Of a stretch of 64,000 bases of DNA, positions 49,440 to 60,173 are shown one piece after another; the stretch's first letter is position 1; each line of letters opens with the position of its first letter. The notes beneath the pieces were generated by a model. The model worked only from the letters and a program-made list of their open reading frames with translations. It did no database searches and was not told where the DNA came from. The stretch is taken from assembly GCA_036494575.1 (NCBI GenBank), contig DASXOE010000140.1, positions 1 to 64,000 of the forward strand, written 5' to 3'. This DNA comes from DASZFV01 sp036494575 (GTDB lineage: Bacteria; Myxococcota_A; Polyangia; Fen-1088). The position numbers and the translations under genes were made by a program.

Positions 49440-51248
49440 ATGGAACGGTCCTGGTGGTGGAAGGCGGCCCTGTACGGCTTCCTCGTCGTGCTGGCGTGCC
49501 TCTACCTCGTGCCCACCGTCGTGCCGGAGCAGAAGCAGCCGGCCGTCATCAAAAAGTACTTCCAGAAGCGCATCCAGCTCGGCCTCGACTTGCAGGGCGG
49601 CCTGCACCTCGTCTACGAGGTCAACGTCGACAAGGCCGTCGCCGGCAAGGTCGATCGCCTCGCGTCCGACATCGAGGATCGCCTGCGCAAAGACAAGGGT
49701 GTCAACGACCTCACGGTGACGCGCGAGGGCCGCGACGACATCATCTTCACCTTCAAGAACGCCCCCGACCACGCCAAGCTCGACGACGCGATCCTGCGCG
49801 ACCACCGCAACGATCTCGACGTCGTCGACCGTGACGCCGCGCACGGCGTCGTGCGGCTGCGTCTCGATGCCAAGCAGGTGGACGAGGTGCGCGACTACGC
49901 GCTCCGCCAGGGCATCGAGACCATTCGCGGCCGCGTCGACAAGTTCGGAGTCGCTGAGCCGACCATCATCAAGAAGGGCACCGACATCATCGTCGAGCTG
50001 CCCGGCCTCAAGGGCGCGGACTTCGAGCGCATCAAGTCGATCATCGGCCGCACGGCCCAGCTCGAGTTCAAGATCGTCGACGACGGCTCGGAGTACATGC
50101 GCAAGCTCGTCGACTACCTCAAGGGCCCGGGCGCCGCGGCCACGAAGGACTCGGGCATCGAGGCCGTGCCGGAGTCATGGACCGAGAAGGACACGGGCAA
50201 GCAGCACGAGGACGTCTACCTGCGCTCCAAGGTCCGCGACGCGCTCCAGAAGTTCTTCGACGGCCTCACGGGCGACCTGGCGCTTCCACCCGATCACGAG
50301 ATCGGGTACGAGGAGATGCAGGGGCGCTCGGACACCGGCGAGGCGACGCCGGACAAGTTCTGGCGCACCTACTACCTGCACAAGCGCGCCGCGCTCACGG
50401 GCGAGTACCTTTCGAACGCCGACCAGACCTGGGACCAGCAGACGGGCCGCCCCGAGGTGTCGTTCGAGTTCGATCGCCAGGGCGCCGCGATCTCGGAGCG
50501 CATGACGGGGGACAACATCGGCCGCAAGATGGCCATCCTCCTCGACGACAAGATCACGAGCGCGCCCGTCATCGAGGGGCGCATCGGCGCGCGCGGGCGC
50601 ATCACGCTGGGCGGCTTCGGCGACCCGTTCGCGCTGCAGCAGGAGGCGAAGGATCTCGTGGCCGTGCTGCGGTCGGGCGCGCTGCCCGCGCCGCTGCGTA
50701 AGACCTTCGAGACCCAGGTCGGCCCCACGATGGGCCGCGACGCCGTCAGCAAGGCGAAGTTCTCGATGATGATCGGCGCGATCGCCGTCGTGCTCTTCAT
50801 GATGACGTACTACCGGCTGGCCGGCATCATCGCGAACTTCGCCATGATCCTGAACATGCTCTTCATGGTGGCGATCCTCGCGGCCTTCGAGGCCTCGCTC
50901 ACGCTGCCGGGCATCGCGGGCCTCGTCTTGACGATCGGCATGGCCGTCGACGCCAACATCATCATCTACGAGCGCATCCGAGAGGAGCTGCGCCTCGGCA
51001 AATCGGTGCGGACGGCCGTCGACTCCGGCTTTCAGCGCGCGTTTTGGACCGTCTTCGACGCGCACGTCACGAACTTCGTCGCCGGCGTCGTCCTTTACTC
51101 CTATGGCTCCGGACCCATCCGGGGCTTCGCCGTCACGCTCCTCGTCGGCATCGTGACCAACCTCGTCACCTCCTACTGGCTGTCGCACTGGATGTTCGAC
51201 GGCCTCGTGGGCCGTCGCGGCGCAGCGCGCGCGACCCTGTCGATCTAG
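49440..51248 (+). CDS. secD: Protein translocase subunit SecD
   Basis: A 602-residue RND-like subunit that uses the proton motive force to help complete export. The first helix is YGFLVVLACLYLVPTVV. P1 periplasmic domain begins RIQLGLDLQGGLHLVYEV. The key D4-motif GMAVDANIIIYERIREELR carries the proton-relay Asp. C-terminal helices include GFAVTLLVGIVTNLVTSYWLS. The length is normal. An intact partner, secF, lies 27 bp downstream. Confidence 0.96.
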   Translation: MERSWWWKAALYGFLVVLACLYLVPTVVPEQKQPAVIKKYFQKRIQLGLDLQGGLHLVYEVNVDKAVAGKVDRLASDIEDRLRKDKGVNDLTVTREGRDDIIFTFKNAPDHAKLDDAILRDHRNDLDVVDRDAAHGVVRLRLDAKQVDEVRDYALRQGIETIRGRVDKFGVAEPTIIKKGTDIIVELPGLKGADFERIKSIIGRTAQLEFKIVDDGSEYMRKLVDYLKGPGAAATKDSGIEAVPESWTEKDTGKQHEDVYLRSKVRDALQKFFDGLTGDLALPPDHEIGYEEMQGRSDTGEATPDKFWRTYYLHKRAALTGEYLSNADQTWDQQTGRPEVSFEFDRQGAAISERMTGDNIGRKMAILLDDKITSAPVIEGRIGARGRITLGGFGDPFALQQEAKDLVAVLRSGALPAPLRKTFETQVGPTMGRDAVSKAKFSMMIGAIAVVLFMMTYYRLAGIIANFAMILNMLFMVAILAAFEASLTLPGIAGLVLTIGMAVDANIIIYERIREELRLGKSVRTAVDSGFQRAFWTVFDAHVTNFVAGVVLYSYGSGPIRGFAVTLLVGIVTNLVTSYWLSHWMFDGLVGRRGAARATLSI

Positions 51249-51275
51249 CAACGATTTAGGAAGAACGAGAAGACC

Positions 51276-52535
51276 ATGGCGGCCCAAAGCGAAAAGCAGA
51301 AGTTCTTCGAGATCATCCACCCGGGCGCGAGCTACGAGTTCATCGGGAACCAGAAGTACTGGATCACGATGTCGATCCTGCTCGTGCTGCTGACGGTCGT
51401 CATGCTGCCGCTCAACGCCTACGTGCTCAAGGGCCGCGGGCACGCGCTCAACTGGGGCGTCGACTTCCGCGGCGGAAGCGAGATCCTCATCGAGTTCTCG
51501 AAGCCGGTCGAGGCGGGCGCCATCAGGCAGGCGCTCGCGGACATCCACCTCGGCGACGCCGAGGTCGTGAAGTACGACGACCCCACGGGCAAAAAGCTCT
51601 GGAACTTCATGCTGCGCGTGGGCGCCGTCTCGGTCGTCTCCGAGCAGAAGGCCAAGCAGATCCGCGAGTCCCTCGCCAAGGAGGGCGCGGCCTCGCTGCA
51701 GCACTTCGAATGGTCCGAGGGCGGCGACAAGATCTACCTGCGTTACGACCAGCCCGTCGACACGACGGCCCTCGCGAGCTCGCTCAAGGCCATCGGCGTG
51801 AGCTCGAACCAGGTCCAGACCTTCGGCCGCGCCGTCGAGAACACCTACGAGGTGACGCTCGTCGGCCTCGACACCGAGATCCGCCACACGCTCGACGCGC
51901 GCCTCGGCGAGGGCGCCGTCGCGGCCATCCCGCAGGTCGAGTCGGTGGGCGCCAAGGCCGGCAAGCAGCTCCAGGTCGACGCGGCGAGGTCGCTCCTCTA
52001 CGCGATCCTCTTGATCATGGTCTACATCGCGTTCCGGTTCGACTTCCGGTACGGCCCCGGCACGGTCGTGGCGCTCCTCCACGACGCCGTGCTCGTCATC
52101 GGCGCGTTCGCCGTGACGTACAAGGAGTTCTCGCTGACGACGGTGGCGGCCGTGCTCACGATCATCGGCTTCTCGATGAACGACACGATCGTCGTCTTCG
52201 ACCGCATCCGCGAGAACGCGGCGCGCCTGCGTGACCGCCGCTTCGATCGCGTCGTCAACCAGTCGATCAACGAGACGCTCTCGCGCACGATCCTCACGAG
52301 CGCCACGGTGTTCTTCGTGACCCTCGCTATGAACGTCTTCGGCGTGGGCGTCATCCGCGACTTCGCCTTCGCCATGAACGTCGGCGTCGTCGTCGGGACC
52401 TACTCGTCGATCTTCATCGCGAGCCCCATCCTCATCTGGCTCAACGAGAAGTTCCTCGAGAGCCAGCGCCGCGCGGCGCCCCGCCAGAACCGCCGCGGCG
52501 GCCGATCGACGGACCTCCAGGTCGACGAACCTTAG
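51276..52535 (+). CDS. secF: Protein translocase subunit SecF
   Basis: A 419-residue partner of SecD. The first helix is ITMSILLVLLTVVMLPLNAYVL, then NWGVDFRGGSEILIEF. The conserved GFSMNDTIVVFDRIREN, SINETLSRTILTS and FAFAMNVGVVVGTYSSIFIASP motifs are all present. It is longer than E. coli SecF because the periplasmic loop before helix 2 has an additional segment (about 70-170: LWNFMLRVGAVSVVSEQKAK, then SEGGDKIYLRYDQP). GAGAAG precedes the ATG. The gene ends 41 bp before recJ. Confidence 0.96.
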   Translation: MAAQSEKQKFFEIIHPGASYEFIGNQKYWITMSILLVLLTVVMLPLNAYVLKGRGHALNWGVDFRGGSEILIEFSKPVEAGAIRQALADIHLGDAEVVKYDDPTGKKLWNFMLRVGAVSVVSEQKAKQIRESLAKEGAASLQHFEWSEGGDKIYLRYDQPVDTTALASSLKAIGVSSNQVQTFGRAVENTYEVTLVGLDTEIRHTLDARLGEGAVAAIPQVESVGAKAGKQLQVDAARSLLYAILLIMVYIAFRFDFRYGPGTVVALLHDAVLVIGAFAVTYKEFSLTTVAAVLTIIGFSMNDTIVVFDRIRENAARLRDRRFDRVVNQSINETLSRTILTSATVFFVTLAMNVFGVGVIRDFAFAMNVGVVVGTYSSIFIASPILIWLNEKFLESQRRAAPRQNRRGGRSTDLQVDEP

Positions 52536-52576
52536 CTGCGGGAGCGTCCGCGGCGCGTGATAGTGTCCGGCCGTAG

Positions 52577-54265
52577 ATGCGGCCGGCAGCATGGGATCCG
52601 GTTCTGGTCGATGACGCCGCCGTCCTCGCGCTCGCCGCCGAGCTGAGGGTTCGGCCGCTCACGGCGCGGATCCTGCTCGGGCGGGGCATCGGGACGAACA
52701 CGGCCGCGAGGTTTCTCGCCCCCCGCCTCGCCGACCTGCGGCCGCCCGACGGGATGGCCGACCTCGGCAAGGCGCTCGACCGGCTCGTGGCGGCCTTCGG
52801 CGCCGGCGAGACCATCGGCGTCTTCGGCGACTACGACGTCGACGGCGTCACGACGGCGGCCGTGCTCGCGACGACGCTCCGCGCGTTCGGCGGCAAGGTG
52901 ATCCCGCGCTGCGCGAGCCGCGACGCCGGCTACGGCCTCGGCCCCGACGACGTGGCGCGCTTCGCCGACGACGGCTGCCGCGTCCTCGTCACGGGCGACT
53001 GCGGCACGAGCGATCACGAAGCGCTGCGCGCGGCGCGCGCGCGCGGCATCGACGTCGTCGTCATCGACCACCACCAGCTGCCCGAGGGCGAGTCCCAGGC
53101 GTTCGCCCTCATCAACCCGCGCCGTCCCGATGACGCCTTCCCGTTCAAGGGCCTGGCCTCCTGCGGCGTGGCCTTCTATCTGGCTGCCTCGCTGCGCTCG
53201 CGCCTGCGCGAGATCCACCCGCACTTCGATCCGCGCGACCTGCTCGATCTCGTGGCGCTCGGGACGATCGCCGACCTCGTGCCGCTCGTCGACGAAAACC
53301 GCATCCTCGTCGCCCACGGTCTTCGCGCCCTCGGCGCGCGCAAGCGGCCGGCCATCGCGGCGCTCGCGGCCAACGCCGAGCTCCCCGAGGGCCCCATCAC
53401 GGCCCACGACGTTGGCTTCCGCTTGGCGCCGCGTCTCAACGCAGCGGGGCGCTTGGGCGAGGCCCAGCTCGCGCTCGATCTCCTGCTGGCGCCCGACGCC
53501 GCGACGGCCACGCGCCTCGCCGAGGAGCTCGAGGACAAGAACGTCGAGCGTCAGCGCATCCAGGAGCTCGTCTGGATCGAGGCGCTCGCCGCGGCCGCCG
53601 AGCACGAGACGTCGCCCGCCGTCGTCGTGGGCGCCGAGGGGTGGCACCCAGGCGTCGTGGGGATCATCGCCGCGCGGCTCGTCGACAAGCTCGCCCGGCC
53701 AGCGATCGTCGTGGGCTTTCGGGCCGGGGAGGGGCGCGGCTCGGCGCGCACGGTGCCGGGCTTCGATCTCTTCGCGGCGCTCTCGCGCTCGTCCGAGCAC
53801 CTGGAGCGCTTCGGCGGACACGCAGCGGCCGCCGGCATGAGCGTCACGATCGCGAACCTGGACGCGTTCCGCCGGCAGTTCGCCGAGGCCATCCGCGAGC
53901 AGGCCGTGGGACGCGCCGCGCCCACCGTGCGCGTCGACGCCGTGGTGGCGCTGGGCGAGCTGGACCTGCCCTTCGCAGAGGAGCTCGCGCGCCTGGCGCC
54001 TTTCGGCGCCGCCAACGCCGAGCCGCTCTTCGCCCTTCGAGGCGTCACGACGCAGGCGACGCGGCGGGTGGGGCAGGGGCACCTGCAGCTCACGCTCATG
54101 GATCGCGGGGCCGTCAGCGAGGCCATCGCCTTCGGCATGGCCGACCGCGACCCCGGCACGGGCGCCGCCCTCGATCTGCTCGCGACAGCCGAGCTCGACA
54201 CGTTTCGAGGCTCACGCCGCGCTCGCCTCAAGGTGCGCCACCTCTTCCCGCACGCGCTGGCCTGA
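52577..54265 (+). CDS. recJ: Single-stranded-DNA-specific exonuclease RecJ
   Basis: A 562-residue DHH nuclease acting 5' to 3' on single-stranded DNA in recombination and mismatch repair. The metal motifs are GDYDVDGVT, VTGDCGTSDHE, IDHHQLPEGE and LVALGTIADLVPL; the DHHA1 region shows GWHPGVVGIIAARL and FGGHAAAAGMSV. A C-terminal OB-like domain ends KVRHLFP. The segment reads TGDCGTSDHE where most RecJ have VDCGTSA, keeping the metal-binding Asp. The start is ATG 52577. Confidence 0.94.
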   Translation: MRPAAWDPVLVDDAAVLALAAELRVRPLTARILLGRGIGTNTAARFLAPRLADLRPPDGMADLGKALDRLVAAFGAGETIGVFGDYDVDGVTTAAVLATTLRAFGGKVIPRCASRDAGYGLGPDDVARFADDGCRVLVTGDCGTSDHEALRAARARGIDVVVIDHHQLPEGESQAFALINPRRPDDAFPFKGLASCGVAFYLAASLRSRLREIHPHFDPRDLLDLVALGTIADLVPLVDENRILVAHGLRALGARKRPAIAALAANAELPEGPITAHDVGFRLAPRLNAAGRLGEAQLALDLLLAPDAATATRLAEELEDKNVERQRIQELVWIEALAAAAEHETSPAVVVGAEGWHPGVVGIIAARLVDKLARPAIVVGFRAGEGRGSARTVPGFDLFAALSRSSEHLERFGGHAAAAGMSVTIANLDAFRRQFAEAIREQAVGRAAPTVRVDAVVALGELDLPFAEELARLAPFGAANAEPLFALRGVTTQATRRVGQGHLQLTLMDRGAVSEAIAFGMADRDPGTGAALDLLATAELDTFRGSRRARLKVRHLFPHALA

Positions 54266-54291
54266 GGGGCTAGACTTCCGTCGAACCGGGC

Positions 54292-54573
54292 ATGCCCCTT
54301 TATCGCCATACCAAGCTGCCGCCGCCGCCCGAGCTGGGCGAGAAGACGGTCTGGCAGTACCTGCCGCGCCAGACCGTGCGCCGAGTGCTGTTCCTCCTCA
54401 TCGCGCTCGGCGCGGTCGTCTTCCTCAAACGCTCGAGCGGCTGGTCGCTGGGCGGCCTTCTCGACGCGCCGCCGAGCGCGTCCGCGGGCGCCGGACCGGG
54501 CGCGCCCGTCTATCACATCAGGGTCACGCCGCCGGAGAGCCCGCCCGCCCCGAAGAGCAAGAGCGCGCCGTGA
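54292..54573 (+). CDS. Small single-pass membrane protein
   Basis: A 93-residue protein: a polar N-terminus with PPPPELGEKTVWQYLPRQ, one membrane helix (VRRVLFLLIALGAVVFL), then an Ala/Pro-rich tail ending PKSKSAP. No family recognised. Its stop overlaps the start of the TerC gene (GTGA), so the two are translated together and the protein may act with TerC. A start at ATG 54292 is the first available after recJ. Confidence 0.65.
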   Translation: MPLYRHTKLPPPPELGEKTVWQYLPRQTVRRVLFLLIALGAVVFLKRSSGWSLGGLLDAPPSASAGAGPGAPVYHIRVTPPESPPAPKSKSAP

Positions 54574-55514
54574 CGAGCGTCGGGGGGCCCATGGCCTGGG
54601 CCGTGTTTGGCGTCGTCGTGATCGCGATGCTCGCCGTCGACCTCGGGATCTTCCACCGCAAGGCGCACGAGATCTCCTTCAAGGAGGCCGCGACCTGGTC
54701 GCTGATCTGGATCTCGCTCTCTCTCGCCTTCAACACGTTCGTGCTCGCGAAGTTCGGGGAGGACCGCGCGCTCGAGTTCTTCCAGGCTTGGCTCATCGAG
54801 AAGGCGCTCTCCGTCGACAACCTGTTCGTCTTCCTCGCGGCGTTCTCTTTCTTCGCCGTGCCGGCGCGTCTGCAGCACCGCGTCCTTTTCTGGGGGATCT
54901 TCGGCGCCCTCGTCACGCGCGGCGTCTTCATCGTCGCGGGCGCGGCCCTGCTCGCCACCTTTCACTGGGTCATGTACGTCTTCGGCGCGATCCTGATCCT
55001 CACCGCGATCCGCCTGCTCTTCGGGACCGAGGAGGCCGTGCACCCCGAGCGCAACCCCGTCCTCAAGGTCTTCCGCAAGCTCGTGCGCGTCACGCCCGAC
55101 TACGACGGCCCGCGCTTCCTCGTCAAGCGCGACGGGCTCTGGTTCGCGACGCCGCTCCTCATGGTGCTCGTCGTCATCGAGACGTCCGACGTCGTCTTCG
55201 CCGTCGACTCGATCCCGGCGGTCTTCGGTGTGACGCGCGACGTGTTCATCGTCTACACGTCGAACATCTTCGCGATCTTCGGCCTGCGCGCCCTCTGCTT
55301 CCTCGTGGCGAGCCTCGTGCGCCGCTTGCATTATCTCAAGCCGGGCATCGCGCTCGTGCTCGCTTTCGTGGGCGTCAAGATGGTGGTCGCCGACAAGCTG
55401 CCGATCTCGGACGGAGTCTCGCTGGCCGTCGTGGGCGGCATCATCGCCGTCGCCGCCATCGGCTCCTGGATGTTCGCCCCCAAGGACGGCGCCACGCCGC
55501 CGGCTACGAACTGA
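54570..55514 (+). CDS. TerC/Alx family membrane protein
   Basis: A 314-residue integral membrane protein of the TerC family, proposed to export Mn2+ or to work with protein secretion. Signature segments are AWLIEKALSVDNLFVFLAAF, ERNPVLKVFRKLVRVTP, and ETSDVVFAVDSIPAVFG, whose acidic residues lie in the membrane and would bind metal. About eight helices are expected. GTG 54570 overlaps the preceding gene, so the yybP-ykoY Mn riboswitch that often precedes such genes is absent here. The neighbouring SecDF genes fit the proposed link with secretion, but only weakly. Confidence 0.9.
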   Translation: MTSVGGPMAWAVFGVVVIAMLAVDLGIFHRKAHEISFKEAATWSLIWISLSLAFNTFVLAKFGEDRALEFFQAWLIEKALSVDNLFVFLAAFSFFAVPARLQHRVLFWGIFGALVTRGVFIVAGAALLATFHWVMYVFGAILILTAIRLLFGTEEAVHPERNPVLKVFRKLVRVTPDYDGPRFLVKRDGLWFATPLLMVLVVIETSDVVFAVDSIPAVFGVTRDVFIVYTSNIFAIFGLRALCFLVASLVRRLHYLKPGIALVLAFVGVKMVVADKLPISDGVSLAVVGGIIAVAAIGSWMFAPKDGATPPATN

Positions 55515-55571
55515 GCCCTTGCCGACGCAATCCGGGTCGGGCTGCATCCGTCGAGGTCTTCTCTCGCAACC

Positions 55572-57005
55572 TCAGCTCTTCGACACCCGTTTCGCGAGAC
55601 GCCCAAGGCCATCGTAGGCCGCGTACTTGTAGAGCTCGGCAAGCGTCGGGAAGTTGAAGACGCTGTCTATGAAGACGTCGATGGTGCCGCCCGTCGACAT
55701 CACCATCTGACCGATGTGGATGAGCTCCGTCGCGCGATCGCCGATGATGTGGACGCCGAGCAGCTTCTTCGTCGCGGGATCGAAGATCAGCTTGAGCGTC
55801 CCGTCCGACTCGCCGATGATCTGCCCGCGCGCGTTCTGCTCGTAGCGCGCGCGGCCCACCTCGTAGGCGACGCCCTGCGCCTTCAGCTCTTCCTCGGTGG
55901 CGCCCACCATCGAGATCTCGGGGATCGTGAAGACGCCGAACGGCGTGAGGGGCGCGACGTGCGTCTTGTACGGGATGCCGAAGGCGTGGCAAGCCGCGAC
56001 GCGGCCTTGCTCCATCGACACCGAGGCGAGCGCCGGGTTGCCGATGACGTCGCCCGCGGCGTAGATGTGCGGCTGCGCCGTCTGGAAGCTCTCGTTGACC
56101 GTGATGCGCCCGCGCGCGTCGAGCGTGATGCCGGCCTTGTCGAGCCCGAGGGCCTTCGTGTTGCCGGCCCGGCCCGCCGAGTACAGGACCTTGTCGACCT
56201 GGAGGATCTTGCCGCTCTTGAGCGCGATGCGCAGCGGCCCGCCGGGCACGCGCTGGATCGACTCGACGGCGTCGCCGAGCATGACCTCGTGCCCGCCCCG
56301 CTCGAGCGCCGTCTTCATGCCGGCCGACATCTCGCCGTCGAGCCCGCCGAGCAAGTTGCCGCGGCCCTCGATGACGATGATGGCGGTGCCGAGCGCCGCG
56401 AAAAGGCACGCGTACTCGCAGCCGATGACGCCCCCGCCGACGACCGCGAGCGACAGCGGGATCCGATCGAGCTCGAGGATCGTGTCGGAGTCCTCGACGT
56501 CTGGATCGTCGAAGGGCACGCCCGGCGGCCGGTGCGGCGAGCTGCCCGGCGCCACGAGGAAGTAGGGCGCGCGCAGCCGGCGCGTCGGGCCGTCGCTCGA
56601 CGTCGGCGCCACCTCGATCGCGCTCGGCGACACGAAGGCCGCCTCGCCGCGCACGATGGTCACACCGTGGCGCTGCATGTTCCGGTCGATCTGCGCGACC
56701 TGTTGTTCGGTGACGACGCGAATGCGCCCCATGAGCTGGCGCAGGCTCGCGTCGCGGTCCACGTCGAGCGTCATGCCGTAGAGCCGGCGGCGTTGAAAGC
56801 CCGTGAGGTAGAGCGCCGTCTCGCGCAGCGTCTTCGACGGCAGCGTCCCCGTGTGCACGCTCGCGCCCCCGAGCGCGGGCGCCTTCTCGACGAGCGCGAC
56901 GCGCTTGCCGAAGTACGCCGCCTGCGCGGCGCCCTTCTCCCCGGCGGGCCCCGAGCCGATGACGACGAGATCGAACGCCTCTGCCTCGCTCACGCGGTCA
57001 TTCAC
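55572..57005 (-). CDS. sthA: Soluble pyridine nucleotide transhydrogenase
   Basis: A 477-residue flavoprotein that exchanges reducing equivalents between NADH and NADPH. The FAD motif is VIGSGPAGEKGAAQ; the second dinucleotide motif is VVGGGVIGCEYACLF; the FAD C-term motif is HIYAAGDVIG; the dimer interface has TIPEISMVG and FNFPTLAELYK. The site of the redox-active disulfide in related reductases reads GGASVHTGTLPSKT, with no Cys, as expected for SthA and not for lipoamide dehydrogenase. GTG 57005 overlaps the nitrilase stop by 8 bp; GTG 56993 is possible. Confidence 0.92.
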   Translation of the reverse strand: MNDRVSEAEAFDLVVIGSGPAGEKGAAQAAYFGKRVALVEKAPALGGASVHTGTLPSKTLRETALYLTGFQRRRLYGMTLDVDRDASLRQLMGRIRVVTEQQVAQIDRNMQRHGVTIVRGEAAFVSPSAIEVAPTSSDGPTRRLRAPYFLVAPGSSPHRPPGVPFDDPDVEDSDTILELDRIPLSLAVVGGGVIGCEYACLFAALGTAIIVIEGRGNLLGGLDGEMSAGMKTALERGGHEVMLGDAVESIQRVPGGPLRIALKSGKILQVDKVLYSAGRAGNTKALGLDKAGITLDARGRITVNESFQTAQPHIYAAGDVIGNPALASVSMEQGRVAACHAFGIPYKTHVAPLTPFGVFTIPEISMVGATEEELKAQGVAYEVGRARYEQNARGQIIGESDGTLKLIFDPATKKLLGVHIIGDRATELIHIGQMVMSTGGTIDVFIDSVFNFPTLAELYKYAAYDGLGRLAKRVSKS

Positions 57006-57849
57006 TCCGCACCTTCCGGTGCGTGAGGCAGGGCAGGCCCGCGCGCACGCGATCCTGATACGCGAAGTCGACGGCGGCGAGGGCGAAGCCGGCGTGGTCG
57101 CCGCACTCGGCGATGACCGCGCCCCACGGATCGACGACCATGGCGTGTCCCCAGCTCCGCCGGTCGCCGCCGTGGTGGCCGAACTGCGCGGGCGCGAAGA
57201 CGAAGGCCTGGTTCTCGATGGCCCGCGCGCGCAGGAGCACGCGCCAGTGATCCTTGCCGGTCTCGAGCGTGAACGCCGACGGGACCGCGAGGAGACGGGC
57301 GCCGCGCGCGACGAGCGCGCGGTAGAGCTCTGGGAAGCGCAGGTCGTAGCAGATCGAAAGGCCGAGCGTGGCCCAGGGCGTCTCGACGACGACGGGCGCG
57401 TCGCCCGCTTCAATGGTCTCCGACTCGCGAAACCGTTTCCCTCCGGGAACGTCGACGTCGAACAGGTGAATCTTCCGGTAGGTCGCCGCGACGGTCCCAT
57501 CGGAACGCAGCAAGACCGAGGTGTTGCGGATATGCGTCGGCGAGGCCGCGCGCTCGGGAAAACCCCCGAGGAGGAGCCAGGCTTCGGTCTCGCGCGCGAG
57601 GGTTTGCATGGCCGCGAGGATGGGCCCGGCGGGCGCCGGCTCGCGGTCGGCGCCCGGCTCGGGCAGGGCCTCGGCGAGCGCGAGGCGGTGGTCGCGATCC
57701 GCCCCGAGGTAGGCGAAGTTCTCTGGCAGGCCGATGAGCGCCGCACCCGCGGCCGCCGCGGCGCGCGCCAGCGCGGCGCACGCCGCCAGGTTCGCCGCGA
57801 CGTCCTCCGTCGAAGTCAGCTGGAGCGCTGCGACGTTGAGGGCGCTCAT
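56998..57849 (-). CDS. Carbon-nitrogen hydrolase (Nit1/Nit2-like amidase)
   Basis: A 283-residue nitrilase-superfamily enzyme. The catalytic triad is visible as Glu in GLPENFAYLG, Lys in YRKIHLFDVDVPGG and Cys in LSICYDLRFPELYRAL. PENF and the CYDLRFPEL motif match the Nit1/Nit2 branch, whose members act as deaminated-glutathione amidases or omega-amidases. ATG 57849 gives MSALNVAALQLTS, the normal start. It overlaps sthA downstream, so a shared operon related to redox or glutathione repair is plausible. Confidence 0.9.
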   Translation of the reverse strand: MSALNVAALQLTSTEDVAANLAACAALARAAAAAGAALIGLPENFAYLGADRDHRLALAEALPEPGADREPAPAGPILAAMQTLARETEAWLLLGGFPERAASPTHIRNTSVLLRSDGTVAATYRKIHLFDVDVPGGKRFRESETIEAGDAPVVVETPWATLGLSICYDLRFPELYRALVARGARLLAVPSAFTLETGKDHWRVLLRARAIENQAFVFAPAQFGHHGGDRRSWGHAMVVDPWGAVIAECGDHAGFALAAVDFAYQDRVRAGLPCLTHRKVRSE

Positions 57850-57980
57850 GGGCGGGTGCAGCGTAGCATGATCAATCCTGCCCGAATCGTCCGGGGAGCA
57901 CCGGACGGGCGCCGGACACAACACCGAGAAGAACCCATTAAACCCGTTTGGGATTCCATGGTTAGGCGAGGTACGCCGGC

Positions 57981-58009
57981 TTGCGCCCTCCAGATCAGCG
58001 TGTTATAAG
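57981..58009 (+). promoter_or_regulatory. Sigma-70-like promoter of the rimP-nusA-infB operon
   Basis: TTGCGC (57981-57986), 17 bp, TATAAG (58004-58009). The expected start is near 58016, which gives a leader of about 148 nt containing the terminator hairpin at 58045-58071. Confidence 0.55.
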
Positions 58010-58044
58010 ACCCGTCTTCAAAATTACGTTGCCTCCTTCGACTA

Positions 58045-58071
58045 GGGTGGGCCGCGTGCCTGCCCTTTTTT
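58045..58071 (+). terminator. Intrinsic terminator in the leader of the rimP-nusA operon
   Basis: GGGTGGGC (58045-58052), loop CGCGT, GCCTGCCC (58058-58065), then TTTTTT (58066-58071). The 8-bp stem includes two G-T pairs. It is the clearest hairpin-plus-U-tract in the window and lies after the operon promoter and before rimP. It may be an attenuator, or the end of a short RNA. Confidence 0.65.
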
Positions 58072-58163
58072 GTGCCCGAAGAAAGTCCCCGTAGCCAATT
58101 CGAAACGAAGAAAACACGACGCAGTTACCGGCAAGAAATCTGGTCTCGCCCTCCAAAACGCCC

Positions 58164-58699
58164 ATGCGAAAGGACCTCCAACATTTGTGGTCGCTCACCG
58201 AGCCGTACGTTCGCGACGCTGGCTTCGAGCTCATCGAGGTCACGTTCGGCCGTGAGGCGTCGTCGGGGTGGGTGCTGCGCCTGTTCATCGACGCCCCTTT
58301 CGGGGCGAGCGACGCGCCCACGGCGCCGGACGTGGCGCCGGTGACCGTTTCGCACGACGACTGCGCGCGCGTGAGCCGAGATGTCTCGGCGGCGCTCGAC
58401 GTCGCGGATTCCATTCCTCATGCGTATCAACTGGAAGTGAGCTCGCCGGGGCTTGATCGGCCCCTTCGGCGAGAAGGAGACTTTGCTCGGTTCGTGGGCG
58501 AGAGCGCCCGCATCAAACTGAGCGATGACGGTGGCGACGTGGGCGGCGGGCGGCGGAACTTCTCCGGAAAGATCCTCGCGGCCAAGGACGGCCGCGTCGA
58601 GATCGAATGTGATGGCCGGTCTTACCTGCTCCCCATCGACGGAATCGCGAAAGCGAACCTCATCCCCGATTGGGAGCGTGAATTCCACCGGAGCGCTTC

Positions 58700-58703
<4 letters not shown>
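58164..58703 (+). CDS. rimP: Ribosome maturation factor RimP
   Basis: A 179-residue 30S assembly factor. The N-terminal domain has LTEPYVRDAGFELIEVTFGRE and WVLRLFIDAP, the middle CARVSRDVSAALDV and YQLEVSSPGLDRPLRREGDF, which is the family hallmark, and the C-terminal SH3-like domain ends ANLIPDW. It is slightly longer than average because of a loop rich in Ala/Pro/Asp (about 47-62). The ATG has no good Shine-Dalgarno. It overlaps nusA by 4 bp (ATGA). Confidence 0.94.
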
Positions 58704-60169
<1,466 letters not shown>

Positions 60170-60173
60170 TTCG

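Larger units (their letters stand above)
57850..58163. other. 314-bp intergenic region between divergent nitrilase and rimP
   Basis: This is the longest gene-free stretch apart from the one at the left edge, and noticeably less GC-rich than its surroundings. It contains the promoter at 57981-58009 and the terminator at 58045-58071, both described separately. From 58072 to 58163 I see an AT-richer leader (for example AACGAAGAAAACACG) with no hairpin or ribosome binding site that I can recognise. No convincing minus-strand promoter for the nitrilase was found. Confidence 0.7.

Noticed and set aside
54266..54570. A yybP-ykoY manganese riboswitch before the TerC gene.
   Set aside because: The gene overlaps its upstream neighbour by 4 bp, so there is no untranslated leader.
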